Of a stretch of DNA of 64,000 nucleotides, positions 42,686 to 52,113 are shown piece by piece. Position numbers and translations under genes: made by a program. The notes under the pieces were generated by a model, which worked only from the letters and a program-made list of their open reading frames with translations, ran no database searches and had not been told where the DNA came from. The stretch comes from Dehalococcoidia bacterium. Its GTDB lineage: Bacteria; Chloroflexota; Dehalococcoidia; Lucifugimonadales; Lucifugimonadaceae. Within the stretch, counting starts at the first letter, position 1. The number at the start of each line of letters is the position of its first letter. The stretch covers positions 1 to 64,000 of the forward strand of contig JANQQP010000003.1 in assembly GCA_028285005.1 (NCBI GenBank), in the 5' to 3' direction.

Positions 42686-43839
42686 CACTGAAGACACCTG
42701 ACAAACGCGAGACGGCTCACGAGCCGATTCCGCTGGCACGGCCAGATATCACCGACCTTGAGCGTGACGCAGTCATGCGTGTGCTCGACGGCCCGGTTCT
42801 AAGCCTCGGACCCGAAATCGAACGGTTCGAGAAGCTGCTTGCTGAGCAGGCTGGCGTGAAGCACGCAGTTGCGGTCAACAGCGGCACGAGCGCGTTGCAC
42901 CTTGCGGTGCTCGGCCTCGGCATCGAGGCTGGAGACGAGGTGATCACGACACCCTTCAGCTTCGTCGCATCGTCGAACTGCATCATCTTCGCCGGTGCCA
43001 CGCCGGTCTTCGCAGACATAGACTTGAAGACGATGTGCATCGACCCTGATGCGGTAGAACGGGCGATCACACCTCGCACCAAGGCGATCATCGCCGTAGA
43101 TGTGTTCGGGCACCCGGCTGAGTGGGACAGACTTGAAGAGATCGCCAAAAAGCACGGACTCGGACTGATCGAGGACTCTGCAGAGTCGATCGGCACTGTT
43201 TACAAGGGCAGACCGGCTGGCGGCTTCGGCGATGCCGGGATCTTCGCTTTCTACCCGAACAAGCAGATGACTACTGGCGAGGGTGGCGCTCTGGTCACGG
43301 ACCGTGACGATATCGCTGAGCTTGCTCGGAGTTTGCGAAATCAGGGGCGCGGTGGCACAGGCTGGCTCTCACACGCCAGGCTGGGCTTCAACTACCGCAT
43401 CAGCGACATCAACTCGGCGCTGGGATCAGCGCAGGTTCAGAGGCTGCCAGAGTTGCTCGAGCGCCGCTCCAGTGTGGCCGAGCGATACAACAGCCTCCTG
43501 GCGAAGGTGCCGCAGATCGAGACCCAGCACATTGCCCCGGACGTGGACATGAGCTGGTTTGTCTACGTGGTGCGGCTGGACGAGTCATTCAGCCGTAACG
43601 AACGGGACCGCATATTGCACCTGCTCCGAGACCGGGGCGTCGGTTGCTCGAATTACTTCCCTTGTATCCACCTTGAGCCGTTCTACCGCGAGGAGTACGG
43701 CCACGCGCCCGGTGACTTCCCGATAGCGGAGAGCATCTCGGACCGTTCAATAGCTCTGCCTTTCTTCGGTCGAATGACCGATGAGCAGATCGGCAGGGTT
43801 GTGGACGAACTGACGAACGCCATAACGGAAGTCAAGTAA
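42682..43839 (+). CDS. DegT/DnrJ/EryC1-family aminotransferase (PglE-like)
   Basis: This PLP enzyme, 385 residues, puts an amino group on a 4-keto nucleotide sugar. It has VNSGTSALHLAV, the VDVFGHPAEWD stretch, the EDSAESIG motif, and the PLP-binding Lys in FYPNKQMTTGEGG. TTG 42682 overlaps the acetyltransferase stop. Neighbours on both sides (acetyltransferase and 4,6-dehydratase) define a bacillosamine-type module, so the substrate is probably UDP-4-keto-6-deoxy-GlcNAc. Confidence 0.92.
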   Translation: MTLKTPDKRETAHEPIPLARPDITDLERDAVMRVLDGPVLSLGPEIERFEKLLAEQAGVKHAVAVNSGTSALHLAVLGLGIEAGDEVITTPFSFVASSNCIIFAGATPVFADIDLKTMCIDPDAVERAITPRTKAIIAVDVFGHPAEWDRLEEIAKKHGLGLIEDSAESIGTVYKGRPAGGFGDAGIFAFYPNKQMTTGEGGALVTDRDDIAELARSLRNQGRGGTGWLSHARLGFNYRISDINSALGSAQVQRLPELLERRSSVAERYNSLLAKVPQIETQHIAPDVDMSWFVYVVRLDESFSRNERDRILHLLRDRGVGCSNYFPCIHLEPFYREEYGHAPGDFPIAESISDRSIALPFFGRMTDEQIGRVVDELTNAITEVK

Positions 43840-43930
43840 GACGGATTAGACCAATTTTCTCCCGGCCAGAACGATTAGCGGACCGTTCCAACGCCAGATG
43901 GCGGCGGACACGGCACGGCCGAGGTGACCT

Positions 43931-45889
43931 GTGAGCACAACTTCCGGCGAGCGATCGCCGCGATTCCCACACATAAGCATGACTCCGGCAAGGCGCACCG
44001 CCCGCCGAGGACTGGTCGCGACCATCGACGGTCTGCTGATCATCTTTGCTACTGCGCTGGCGATCGCGCTTGTGATTCGCCTGCCTGAAGGAAGCATCAG
44101 CGCGTCTGACGCTTCGCTGATTCTCCTGATGTCGCTCATCACGCGCCTGGTCCCCATGTCGTTATCTGCCGTCTATGACATCGAATGGAAGCGGGCGAAC
44201 GCGTGGGACCTTGTTGTGCTGGCGCGGTCGATCGCTATCGGTGTGGCTCTATTCACCTCAGTTCTGTTTATCGTCAACCCGCTTGAGTGGTCGCTGATTG
44301 AACTGACGCAGTTCGCCATGGCTGATGTGTTCCTGACCAGCACTGCGCTCGGAACTTCCAGGATTGGTGTCCGGGTGGCGGCTGAGTGGAAGATGCGGCA
44401 CCGCCGCCGCAGTCGCGGCCGTGTGCTGATAGTGGGCGCCGGCGACGCAGGCGCTCAGATTGCCCGTGCGATGACGGAAGAGGTCGGCGCCGGATACGTG
44501 GGCGTTGCGTTTGTCGACGACGATGAGCGCAAGAAGGGCCGCATGGTCCACGGCATCCGTGTGCTGGGCAAGCGCACAGATATTCCGCAGATCGTGACTC
44601 GACAGAGGGTGAGCGAGATCTGGATTGCGATGCCATCTGCTTCTGGCAAGGTGATTCAGGAGACGGTACGCATTGGTCGGGACGCAGGCGTCAACCAGAT
44701 CAAGGTTGTTCCCGGCTTCAGCACGCTCGTGTCCGGTGTAGTCAGACTTGCGGACGTGCGAGATGTTCAGATCGAGGAGCTGCTCGGCCGTGACCCCGTC
44801 AAGGTAGACACGACCCAGGTCAGCGAGTTCCTTGAAGGCAAAACGGTCCTGGTGACGGGAGGCGCAGGCTCGATCGGTTCTGAGCTATGCAGGCAGATCA
44901 GCAGGTTCAAGCCGAAGCAGCTGGTGGTTCTTGATCAGGATGAGACCGGGGTGTTCAACACCAAGCGGGCCCTCGACGTTGAGACCGGCGGCCAGATTGA
45001 CGTTCAGCCGGCCATCGCGGACGTGAGAGACATCGCCGAAGTGGACGAAGTGTTCTCCCGCTTCAAGCCGCAGGTGGTGTTCCACGCAGCGGCTTACAAG
45101 CACGTGCCGTTGATGGAGGACCATCCCGACCGCGCTGCGAAGACGAATGTGTTCGGTACGAGGACTGTGGCTCGCGTATCCAAGATGTGGAACGCGGAGA
45201 AGTTCGTCATGGTTTCGACGGATAAGGCCGTCAACCCAACTTCGATCATGGGCGCCACCAAGCGGGCAGCCGAACTGCTCGTTAAGGACATGGGCGAGAG
45301 TGGCAACGTCAGCTTCGTCTCTGTCCGCTTTGGCAACGTTCTCGGCAGCCGTGGCAGCGTGATCCCGATATTCAGAGAGCAGATCGCACGCGGTGGACCG
45401 GTGACTGTCACTGACCCCGAGATGCGGCGCTACTTCATGACTATCCCCGAGGCGGTCTTGCTTGTGCTGCAGGCAGGCGCCATGGGCGACAACGGTCAGG
45501 TCTTCGTGCTCGACATGGGCGAGCCGGTGAAGATCGTCGACCTGGCCAGGCAACTGATCCTGCTGTCAGGCCTTGAGCCCGACAAAGACATCCCGATCGT
45601 CTTCACCGGTATCAGGCCGGGCGAAAAGATGTTCGAGGACATTTTGAGTGCGGAAGAAGACACATCCGCAACTTCTCACGACCGCATCTTCATCAGCCGA
45701 ACTGGCGATGCGATCACGTCTGCGGAGATGACTCAGGGCATTAAGACACTCTCGTCTGCGATTGAGTCCGGAGAGAAGAAGGCCGTTGTGTCGGCCTTGC
45801 GGGAACTGGTGGTGACGTTCAGGCCGGAGTCGAAGATGCGGCCCGTGCGTGAAGTCAGGGAAGAGATGCAGGCGACGCTGGCGGACTAA
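43931..45889 (+). CDS. UDP-sugar 4,6-dehydratase, PglF/CapD-like membrane enzyme
   Basis: This 652-residue protein has an N-terminal membrane region (LVATIDGLLIIFATALAIALV and three further hydrophobic segments to about residue 140). A first Rossmann fold follows (VLIVGAGDAGAQIARAM), then the catalytic SDR domain (VLVTGGAGSIGSELCRQI, TDKAVNPTSIMGATKRAAE with Lys, and SVRFGNVLGSRGSV). This is the full-length PglF/CapD form. The product would be a 4-keto-6-deoxy sugar used by the aminotransferase. GTG 43931 follows GAGGTGACC; the intergenic gap is 91 bp. Confidence 0.92.
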   Translation: MSTTSGERSPRFPHISMTPARRTARRGLVATIDGLLIIFATALAIALVIRLPEGSISASDASLILLMSLITRLVPMSLSAVYDIEWKRANAWDLVVLARSIAIGVALFTSVLFIVNPLEWSLIELTQFAMADVFLTSTALGTSRIGVRVAAEWKMRHRRRSRGRVLIVGAGDAGAQIARAMTEEVGAGYVGVAFVDDDERKKGRMVHGIRVLGKRTDIPQIVTRQRVSEIWIAMPSASGKVIQETVRIGRDAGVNQIKVVPGFSTLVSGVVRLADVRDVQIEELLGRDPVKVDTTQVSEFLEGKTVLVTGGAGSIGSELCRQISRFKPKQLVVLDQDETGVFNTKRALDVETGGQIDVQPAIADVRDIAEVDEVFSRFKPQVVFHAAAYKHVPLMEDHPDRAAKTNVFGTRTVARVSKMWNAEKFVMVSTDKAVNPTSIMGATKRAAELLVKDMGESGNVSFVSVRFGNVLGSRGSVIPIFREQIARGGPVTVTDPEMRRYFMTIPEAVLLVLQAGAMGDNGQVFVLDMGEPVKIVDLARQLILLSGLEPDKDIPIVFTGIRPGEKMFEDILSAEEDTSATSHDRIFISRTGDAITSAEMTQGIKTLSSAIESGEKKAVVSALRELVVTFRPESKMRPVREVREEMQATLAD

Positions 45890-46041
45890 AGCGGCGACTC
45901 GGCTACATGAGCGATTGTGTTCGAAGGTCGCGAATTAAGTGAGCCGAACGAAACTGCCGGGACTGCGGATACAGGTTACTCATAGTTGATCTTGCGACGG
46001 CGCCTGTTCCGAGGGCGCCGGGACACACCAGAGGCATTAGC

Positions 46042-47103
46042 GTGCAAAACAGAAGACCAAACATAGTTGTGGTTGGCGGAGGCAGCGGCTCTTCGATGCT
46101 ACTGCGCGGGCTGAAGCAGCACCCCGTCGACCTCACTGCGATCGTTACGACCTTCGACAGCGGCGGCAGTTCCGGCATTCTCCGAGAGGAGTTCGGATAC
46201 CCGCCGTTTGGCGACCTCCGCAAGTGCCTCGTGGCGCTTAGCGACAGCACGGGCACCAGTTCGCTCAGGACGGCGTCCGAGTTCCGATTTAGCTCTGACA
46301 GCAGCCTCAAGGGCCACAGCCTCGGCAACCTGTTGCTGGCAGCTCTGACGTCTCTGCACCAGAACGTTGAGCACGCTATTGAAGAGATGTCTCGCATGCT
46401 GGACATCACCGGCAAGGTGATACCGGTTGCGCTGGACCCCGCGGACCTGTGCGCCGAACTGGAAGACGGCAGCCACCTGCGAGGAGAGTCGACCATCGAC
46501 CTGCGCGGGGGCGATCTGCCACGTATTCAGAACGTCTTCCTCGACCCTGTTGTTGACGCCAATCCGAGAGCAATTGAGGCGATCGAGAATGCCGATGCCA
46601 TCGTGTTTGGTCCCGGAGACCTGTACACGAGCATCATCCCGAACCTCCTGGCGCGCAACGTCACGGACGCCATCGCCCGCAGCAGCGCTCGGAAGATCTA
46701 CATCTGCAACCTGATGACGAAGCTCGGCGAGACCGGTGATTTCTCCACCTCGGACTTCGCAGGCGAGATAGTGCGATACCTGGGCGGCCAGACGTTGGAC
46801 GCTGTGCTGGTGAACAACCGGCCGGTCCCGAAGGCCATCAGGTCTCGGTACGCGGGTGAAGGCGCCATGCCTGTTGATCACGATGAGGCATCCCTGCGCC
46901 AGTACACGCACTCCGTAATCGCAGCGCCACTGAGCATCATTCGGCCGAAGGTCAGGCACGACCCGGACCGACTTGCTGAAGTGGTGCTGAGCTCAGTGCT
47001 CATGAACGGCGGAGAGCTGGCTGAGCCGGAAGAAGTTGCCGAGGGCATCAGGTTCTCGGACTTCGTAGACGAGATCGAATCGCGGGCGGTCGCTGCCGAG
47101 TAG
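46042..47103 (+). CDS. YvcK/CofD-superfamily protein
   Basis: This 353-residue protein belongs to the YvcK branch of the CofD superfamily: VVVGGGSGSSMLLRGL, TTFDSGGSSGILREEFGYPPFGD (about residues 36-58), VFGPGDLYTSIIPNLL and CNLMTKLGETGDFS. YvcK proteins bind UDP-sugars and adjust cell-wall precursor flow in Firmicutes and Actinobacteria. Here it lies inside a UDP-sugar locus, which fits a sensor of the same pool. GTG 46042 with GAGG upstream is the best start. A GC-rich hairpin at 45998-46020 lies in its leader. Confidence 0.85.
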   Translation: MQNRRPNIVVVGGGSGSSMLLRGLKQHPVDLTAIVTTFDSGGSSGILREEFGYPPFGDLRKCLVALSDSTGTSSLRTASEFRFSSDSSLKGHSLGNLLLAALTSLHQNVEHAIEEMSRMLDITGKVIPVALDPADLCAELEDGSHLRGESTIDLRGGDLPRIQNVFLDPVVDANPRAIEAIENADAIVFGPGDLYTSIIPNLLARNVTDAIARSSARKIYICNLMTKLGETGDFSTSDFAGEIVRYLGGQTLDAVLVNNRPVPKAIRSRYAGEGAMPVDHDEASLRQYTHSVIAAPLSIIRPKVRHDPDRLAEVVLSSVLMNGGELAEPEEVAEGIRFSDFVDEIESRAVAAE

Positions 47104-47170
47104 TTGCGATCACGTTCTCCGGACGACTGCGACCGGTAAGCAGTGTCAAAGATGGGCTGTGTGAGAGGGG

Positions 47171-48412
47171 GTGTCGCAGGCTGTGACACTGACACTACGA
47201 ACTAACCAGATTTCTGACACTGAACAGATGCGAGTTCTTCACCTCATAAACCGTGCACAGATACGCGGAGCACAGCAGTTCGCCGTGCGACTCGCCGGTC
47301 AACTCGAATCCGGCGACGTGCAGAACGCAATGTGCAGCCTGTACACGTCGCCTGACCAGAGCGAGAGCTTCGAAGTCGGCTCGCTGCCGATGTACAAACT
47401 GGAAGTGAACCCTACGGTCCTGGACCGTATCTTTCACGTTGAGCCGATGGTCGCCATAAGGCTGCGGCGCGTTCTGAAGGATTTCAATCCAGACGTGATC
47501 ATCGGTCACGGTACCGACACACTCAAATACGCGTCCGTTTCGAAGATGATGCGGCGCAGTGTTCGAACCGTCTACAAGAACATCGGTGTAGCCAGCTACT
47601 GGGCGAACACCCGTAGCAGAGTCTGGTTCAACAGGTTCTGGCTCCGCAACATCGACTGCTCGGTGTCTGTCAGCGAGCATGGACGTCGCGACTTCATCGA
47701 GCACTACGGATACGACGAAGATAGAGCGGCCTACATCCCGAACGCTGTGCTGACCGAAGGCTTTGACGCCGCGGCAGACCCGGCAGTGCGGGCCAGGATG
47801 CGGGCTGAGCTTGGCGTAAACGACGAGGACATCCTGGTCGCCATGGTTGGCAGCCTCTCACATGAGAAGGGCCAGGGCACTCTGATCCGTGCGATCGCTC
47901 AGCTGGTTAACAGAGGACTGCCTGCAAAGCTGATCCTGATAGGCCGCGGTCCGGAACGAGAGCGGTTGGCGGAGAAGGCAAAGCTTGCCGGCATCGCCAC
48001 CAATGTCCGTTTCCTGGGTGTTCGCAAAGACATTCCTGAAGTCCTGAGCGGTATGGACATCTTCGCCCTGGCGAGTCAGTCAGAAGGCATGCCGGGCGTC
48101 TTGATCGAGGCGGGGCTATCGAGGATTCCATCTGTCGCCTACGACGTCGGTGGGGTCACAGAAGTCCTGAACGACGGTTCCACCGGGATCGTCGTCCCTG
48201 CTGACAATTTCGAGAAACTCGTTGAAGGTCTCGAAGAGTTGGCGAAACGACCCGATTGGCGCGCTGAGATGGGGAACAGGGCGCGAACATGGTGTGAAGA
48301 GGCCTTCGATATGACGAAGGTCACCAACCAGTACAGGCAGCTGTTCGAGCAGTTGCTGAGCGGCGAACCTATCACTGAAGCTAGTCCAGCTGCATTGGGC
48401 CCTGGGAACTGA
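47171..48412 (+). CDS. GT4-type glycosyltransferase
   Basis: This 413-residue GT-B glycosyltransferase has the N-terminal LHLINRAQIRGAQQFAVRLA, the linker YIPNAVLTEGFD, C-terminal VAMVGSLSHEKGQGTLI and the Glu motif SEGMPGVLIEAGLSRIPSVAYD (about residues 300-321). GTG 47171 is the longest start; ATG 47228 begins directly at the first strand and is equally possible. Its TGA overlaps the next ATG (TGATG). The donor is unknown. Confidence 0.88.
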   Translation: MSQAVTLTLRTNQISDTEQMRVLHLINRAQIRGAQQFAVRLAGQLESGDVQNAMCSLYTSPDQSESFEVGSLPMYKLEVNPTVLDRIFHVEPMVAIRLRRVLKDFNPDVIIGHGTDTLKYASVSKMMRRSVRTVYKNIGVASYWANTRSRVWFNRFWLRNIDCSVSVSEHGRRDFIEHYGYDEDRAAYIPNAVLTEGFDAAADPAVRARMRAELGVNDEDILVAMVGSLSHEKGQGTLIRAIAQLVNRGLPAKLILIGRGPERERLAEKAKLAGIATNVRFLGVRKDIPEVLSGMDIFALASQSEGMPGVLIEAGLSRIPSVAYDVGGVTEVLNDGSTGIVVPADNFEKLVEGLEELAKRPDWRAEMGNRARTWCEEAFDMTKVTNQYRQLFEQLLSGEPITEASPAALGPGN

Positions 48413-49560
48413 TGAGCAACACTCGCATCAACGTTATGTGGCTGATCAAGGGACTTGGCTCCGGTGGAGCTGAGAACCTTCTACTTTCGGCCGCTCGTCA
48501 TCTTGACCGCGACCGGTTCAACTACTCGGTTGCATACTTCCTGCCATGGAAGGACGCGCTGGTAGAGGACCTCGAATCCGCCGGGATATCGACGACCTGC
48601 TTGAACCTGCGTCGGTCGTACGATCTGCGGCCGTGGCTTTCGTTGAACCGTAAGCTGCGCAAAGGCCGGATTGATGTTCTCCACGCTCATCTGCCTTACG
48701 CAGGCATCGCCGGGCGAATCGCATCGAAGTTCACGCCGGTCAAAGCGATCGTGTACTCCGAGCACAACGTGTGGGAGCGGTATCACCGGCTGACTCACTT
48801 CGCCAACAAGATGACATACCGATGGAACGATGCCGTTGTGGCCGTTTCTGAAGATGTTGAGAAGTCGATTAGAGCCGGCATCAAGGTGAATGACCACCCG
48901 AGGCTCGGTACCATCGCAAACGGAGTTGACGTTCATCAGTTGAGCCTGATCACCAAAGATCAGGGCTGGCTGAAAGCAGAGCTTGGAATTCCGGCCGAGA
49001 ACAGGATCGTTACGAACGTCGCCAACTTCACCCCAAAGAAGCGGCATATCGACCTGTTGCGGGCAGCCCGCAAGGTCGTCGACGAGAGTCCCGATATCTC
49101 ATTTGTACTTGTTGGACAGGGACCGTTGCTTGAGGAGACCAAAGCTGCGGCATCCGAGATGGGTTTGGACGGGAACGTCTTCTTCACCGGCCTGCGTTCC
49201 GACGCCCGGGAGATCATCGCCGCGTCAGACCTGTTCGTGCTGTCTTCTCAGTTCGAGGGCATGCCGGTCTCGGTGCTCGAAGCGATGAGCACTCGCACTC
49301 CGGTGCTCTCAACAAGAGTCGGCGGCCTGCCAGAGATGATCGTGGACGGCGAGGAGGGCCGTTTGGTCGACCCCGGTGAGCCAGAGAAGCTGGCGGCTTC
49401 CATCACCGCTCTGCTGAACGATAGCACGTTGCGTAGTTCGCTGGCTGAGAGAGCGTTCAGCAGGGCGCAGAGCGAGTTTGATGTGCAGAACATGGTCCGC
49501 AAGACCGAGGAACTTTATCTAGAGCTGGCAGAGGGAAAGCTCGTAGGAGCACACGCCTGA
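48412..49560 (+). CDS. GT4-type glycosyltransferase
   Basis: This 382-residue GT-B glycosyltransferase is paralogous to its neighbours: WLIKGLGSGGAENLLLSAA, VLHAHLPYAGIAGRIA, the linker TIANGVDVHQL, NFTPKKRHIDLLRAA, and FEGMPVSVLEAMSTRTPVLS. The start and stop both share bases with adjacent genes (TGATG at each end), so four genes from 47171 to 50618 form a tight unit. Acceptor and donor are not known. Confidence 0.9.
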   Translation: MSNTRINVMWLIKGLGSGGAENLLLSAARHLDRDRFNYSVAYFLPWKDALVEDLESAGISTTCLNLRRSYDLRPWLSLNRKLRKGRIDVLHAHLPYAGIAGRIASKFTPVKAIVYSEHNVWERYHRLTHFANKMTYRWNDAVVAVSEDVEKSIRAGIKVNDHPRLGTIANGVDVHQLSLITKDQGWLKAELGIPAENRIVTNVANFTPKKRHIDLLRAARKVVDESPDISFVLVGQGPLLEETKAAASEMGLDGNVFFTGLRSDAREIIAASDLFVLSSQFEGMPVSVLEAMSTRTPVLSTRVGGLPEMIVDGEEGRLVDPGEPEKLAASITALLNDSTLRSSLAERAFSRAQSEFDVQNMVRKTEELYLELAEGKLVGAHA

Positions 49561-50618
49561 TGGCAATAGAAACCTCCGCTCTACCGTATGCCGTTCGACC
49601 GCGGGAAGAGCAAGACCTTCCGGCAATCCTTGAGCTGATGCGTGTCTCACTGGGCGAGTCATCTGTGCTGCAGCGCACCGAGGATATGTGGAGCTGGAAG
49701 CACGAGATCAACCCGTTTCAGCGTTCTTATGTTCTCCTCGCTGAGAGCGAAGATCAGAGAGTCGTGGGCCTGCGAGCGTTCTTGCGCTGGGAGTTCGAAC
49801 GAGCAGGCGAGACCCTGAGAGGCGTCCGCGCAGTCGACACCTCCACTCACCCTGACTTCAGGCGCATGGGGATGTTCAAGAACCTGACTTTGCGCGCCGT
49901 TGACGATGTGCGGGACGAGGGTGTCGACTTCGTGTTCAATACCCCGAACGACCAGTCACGGCCCGGATACCTCAAGATGGGCTGGCAGTCTGTCGGTCTG
50001 GTTGAGCCTGTAGTAAAGATCTTGAACTACCCGCGATTTGTAGTTGGGATGGCGAAGTCGAGGCTGTTGAAGCGGGAGGCGAAGGCGCCAGAAGGCAGTT
50101 ACTTCGGCGCAAACAATGAGCCGGCTCCGGTGAGCGAGCTTGTCACTCACCCCGGACTGGACGCCTTGATCTCGGCCGACCGCTCACTGTGGGGCGACAT
50201 GCTGCACACCAGGCGGTCCGCTGAATACATCGACTGGCGATACGCGAAACACCCCACGATCGACTACCGGACAGCGGTACTCGAAGAGAACGGTGAGCTG
50301 CAGGCAGCGGCGGTGTTCAGGTCGAACAGCAGGTTCGGACTCCGCGAGATCGTGCTGACCGAGATGCTGCTTTCACGCCCGGACAAGGAACTGGCGCGAA
50401 GGCTGATAACTGCGGTCAAGTCCCATGTGCGGGCCGATTACATGATCGGATACTTTCCGAAAGGCTCGCTGCACAGGGAAGGGCTCCAGAGGAGCGGGTT
50501 CCGCCGTATACCGGGCCAGGGAATGACTTTGACCGCAAATCCTCTGTCCGGCCCGCTTGGGGAGCTGGAAACGTTGGACAGATGGGGCCTTTCGCTCGGT
50601 GACCTGGAGCTGTTCTAG
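49560..50618 (+). CDS. GNAT-like acyltransferase of the glycan locus
   Basis: This 352-residue protein has a GNAT N-terminal domain: VRPREEQDLPAILELMRVSL, VVGLRAFLRWEF, VDTSTHPDFRRMGMFKNLTL (the acetyl-CoA loop region), and FVFNTPNDQSRPGYLKMGW. A second related half begins near residue 215 (YIDWRYAKHP), as in two-domain Gcn5/FemAB-like proteins. It likely adds an acyl or amino-acyl group to a sugar or peptide. It overlaps the upstream gene by one base. Confidence 0.78.
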   Translation: MAIETSALPYAVRPREEQDLPAILELMRVSLGESSVLQRTEDMWSWKHEINPFQRSYVLLAESEDQRVVGLRAFLRWEFERAGETLRGVRAVDTSTHPDFRRMGMFKNLTLRAVDDVRDEGVDFVFNTPNDQSRPGYLKMGWQSVGLVEPVVKILNYPRFVVGMAKSRLLKREAKAPEGSYFGANNEPAPVSELVTHPGLDALISADRSLWGDMLHTRRSAEYIDWRYAKHPTIDYRTAVLEENGELQAAAVFRSNSRFGLREIVLTEMLLSRPDKELARRLITAVKSHVRADYMIGYFPKGSLHREGLQRSGFRRIPGQGMTLTANPLSGPLGELETLDRWGLSLGDLELF

Positions 50619-50672
50619 TACGGTTCCTGGGCGCAGTTCGACCGGCCTCGGGACCCAGACGGCACAGACATC

Positions 50673-52040
50673 GTGACTGACCGCACGCTCCAAATCTCCG
50701 TGCTACTCGCTGCAGCGCTAATTGGCGCTGTCCTGGTAGTTGCGCCATACGACTCTGTTGGCGGTGTGCTTGTCCTCGGTGCTGCCATCGCCCTGGCCTC
50801 GATAGTTCTGTTTCCGAGGCTTGTGCCGGTCGAAGACAGGCGCTTTCTCAAGCAGGTTCTCGTTGTAGCGCTAATAGCGAAGCTGGCGGCGACCGGCTTC
50901 CGATTGTTCATGAATGAGGTTGTGTACGGCGGTGGAGACCTTAACCGGTTCGACAACGTTGGTGAGGGGATAGCCCAGCAGATACGCGCCGGCGAGTTTG
51001 CTGCGGTTATTGACGGATTTGCGGTCGGCACTCCGGCGATGGAGATCATCACCGGGCTGCTGTACACCGTTACCGGAACATCGTTCTACGGGGTGTTCTT
51101 CCTGAGCGGCTTTCTCGGCTTCCTGGGCGCGGTGCTGTTCTTCCGGGCGTTCCGCATAGCTTTCCCGCACGGCAACTCAAAGCTCTATGCGGCGCTGATC
51201 TTCTTCTACCCGGCCGTACTCTACTGGCCAACGGGGTTCGGTAAGGACGTGATCACGTTCTTGATGCTCGGTCTGGCGGTGTGGGGCGCAGCGACTTTCA
51301 TATTGCAGTCGAGGCTATCCGGGCTCTGGGCTGCATTCATCGGACTGGTGCTGATATTCCTGGTCAGGCCTGAGATCGGCCTGATTGCATCCATCGCTTT
51401 CATCACGGCGTTCGTTTTCAGGAGGCCTTCCCGCAACAGGCGGGCGTTCACTATTCAGCTGATCGGTGTTCCGCTGGTGCTGGTCGCCAGCTTCATCTTC
51501 ATCGGTCGAGCGACCTCGTTCCTGGGTATCGAGGACCTCTCTTTCAATGGGATGCTCCAGCTGATCACGGAGCAGTCCTCACAGGTGTTTGACGAGGGGC
51601 GCAGTGGTTCGAACTTCGCTGCCCCGGAGGTTGGCACTCCAACCTGGATCCCCGAGGCGTTTCTGACCGTGTTGGTGAGGCCGTTCCCGTGGGAGGTCCA
51701 CAACCTGGCTGCGTTGCTGCAGTCGTTTGATGGGTCATTGCTGGCGGGAATCATGCTTCTCAGTTCAGGGCGGATCATTCGCAGCCTGCGCGACGAGGGG
51801 CAAAACCCGGTGATGATCTTCGCGATCGTATTTGTGTTCATGGCAGTGATAGCGCTCGGCACTCTCGGCAACTTCGGATTGCTGGCCCGACAACGAGTGA
51901 TAGTGCTGCCGCTGCTCTTCTTCGTGATAAGTGCGGCCAGCTCGAGGTCCAGGAGAGTCACGACATCCTCGGAGTCGACGCTGGCGAACGGCACAGCCGA
52001 TGCGGCCGTAAGGCCTATACCTGCCGGAGCCGCTGAATAG
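50673..52040 (+). CDS. Polytopic membrane protein, possible glycan polymerase or GT-C transferase
   Basis: This 455-residue protein has about ten hydrophobic helices (for example ISVLLAAALIGAVLVVA, VFFLSGFLGFLGAVLFF, FIGLVLIFLVRP) and a loop with GGGDLNRFDNVGE after the second or third helix. The layout and position among glycosyltransferases match Wzy-type polymerases or GT-C enzymes that use lipid-linked sugars. No decisive motif is visible, so the role remains open. GTG 50673 is the first start after the upstream stop. Confidence 0.6.
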   Translation: MTDRTLQISVLLAAALIGAVLVVAPYDSVGGVLVLGAAIALASIVLFPRLVPVEDRRFLKQVLVVALIAKLAATGFRLFMNEVVYGGGDLNRFDNVGEGIAQQIRAGEFAAVIDGFAVGTPAMEIITGLLYTVTGTSFYGVFFLSGFLGFLGAVLFFRAFRIAFPHGNSKLYAALIFFYPAVLYWPTGFGKDVITFLMLGLAVWGAATFILQSRLSGLWAAFIGLVLIFLVRPEIGLIASIAFITAFVFRRPSRNRRAFTIQLIGVPLVLVASFIFIGRATSFLGIEDLSFNGMLQLITEQSSQVFDEGRSGSNFAAPEVGTPTWIPEAFLTVLVRPFPWEVHNLAALLQSFDGSLLAGIMLLSSGRIIRSLRDEGQNPVMIFAIVFVFMAVIALGTLGNFGLLARQRVIVLPLLFFVISAASSRSRRVTTSSESTLANGTADAAVRPIPAGAAE

Positions 52041-52113
52041 CCGGGTCCATCTGTTCGTGTTTCGTTTTTTGATCTGCAGATGACGATCCCGTTATCTGTT
52101 TGGAGGTTTGAGT

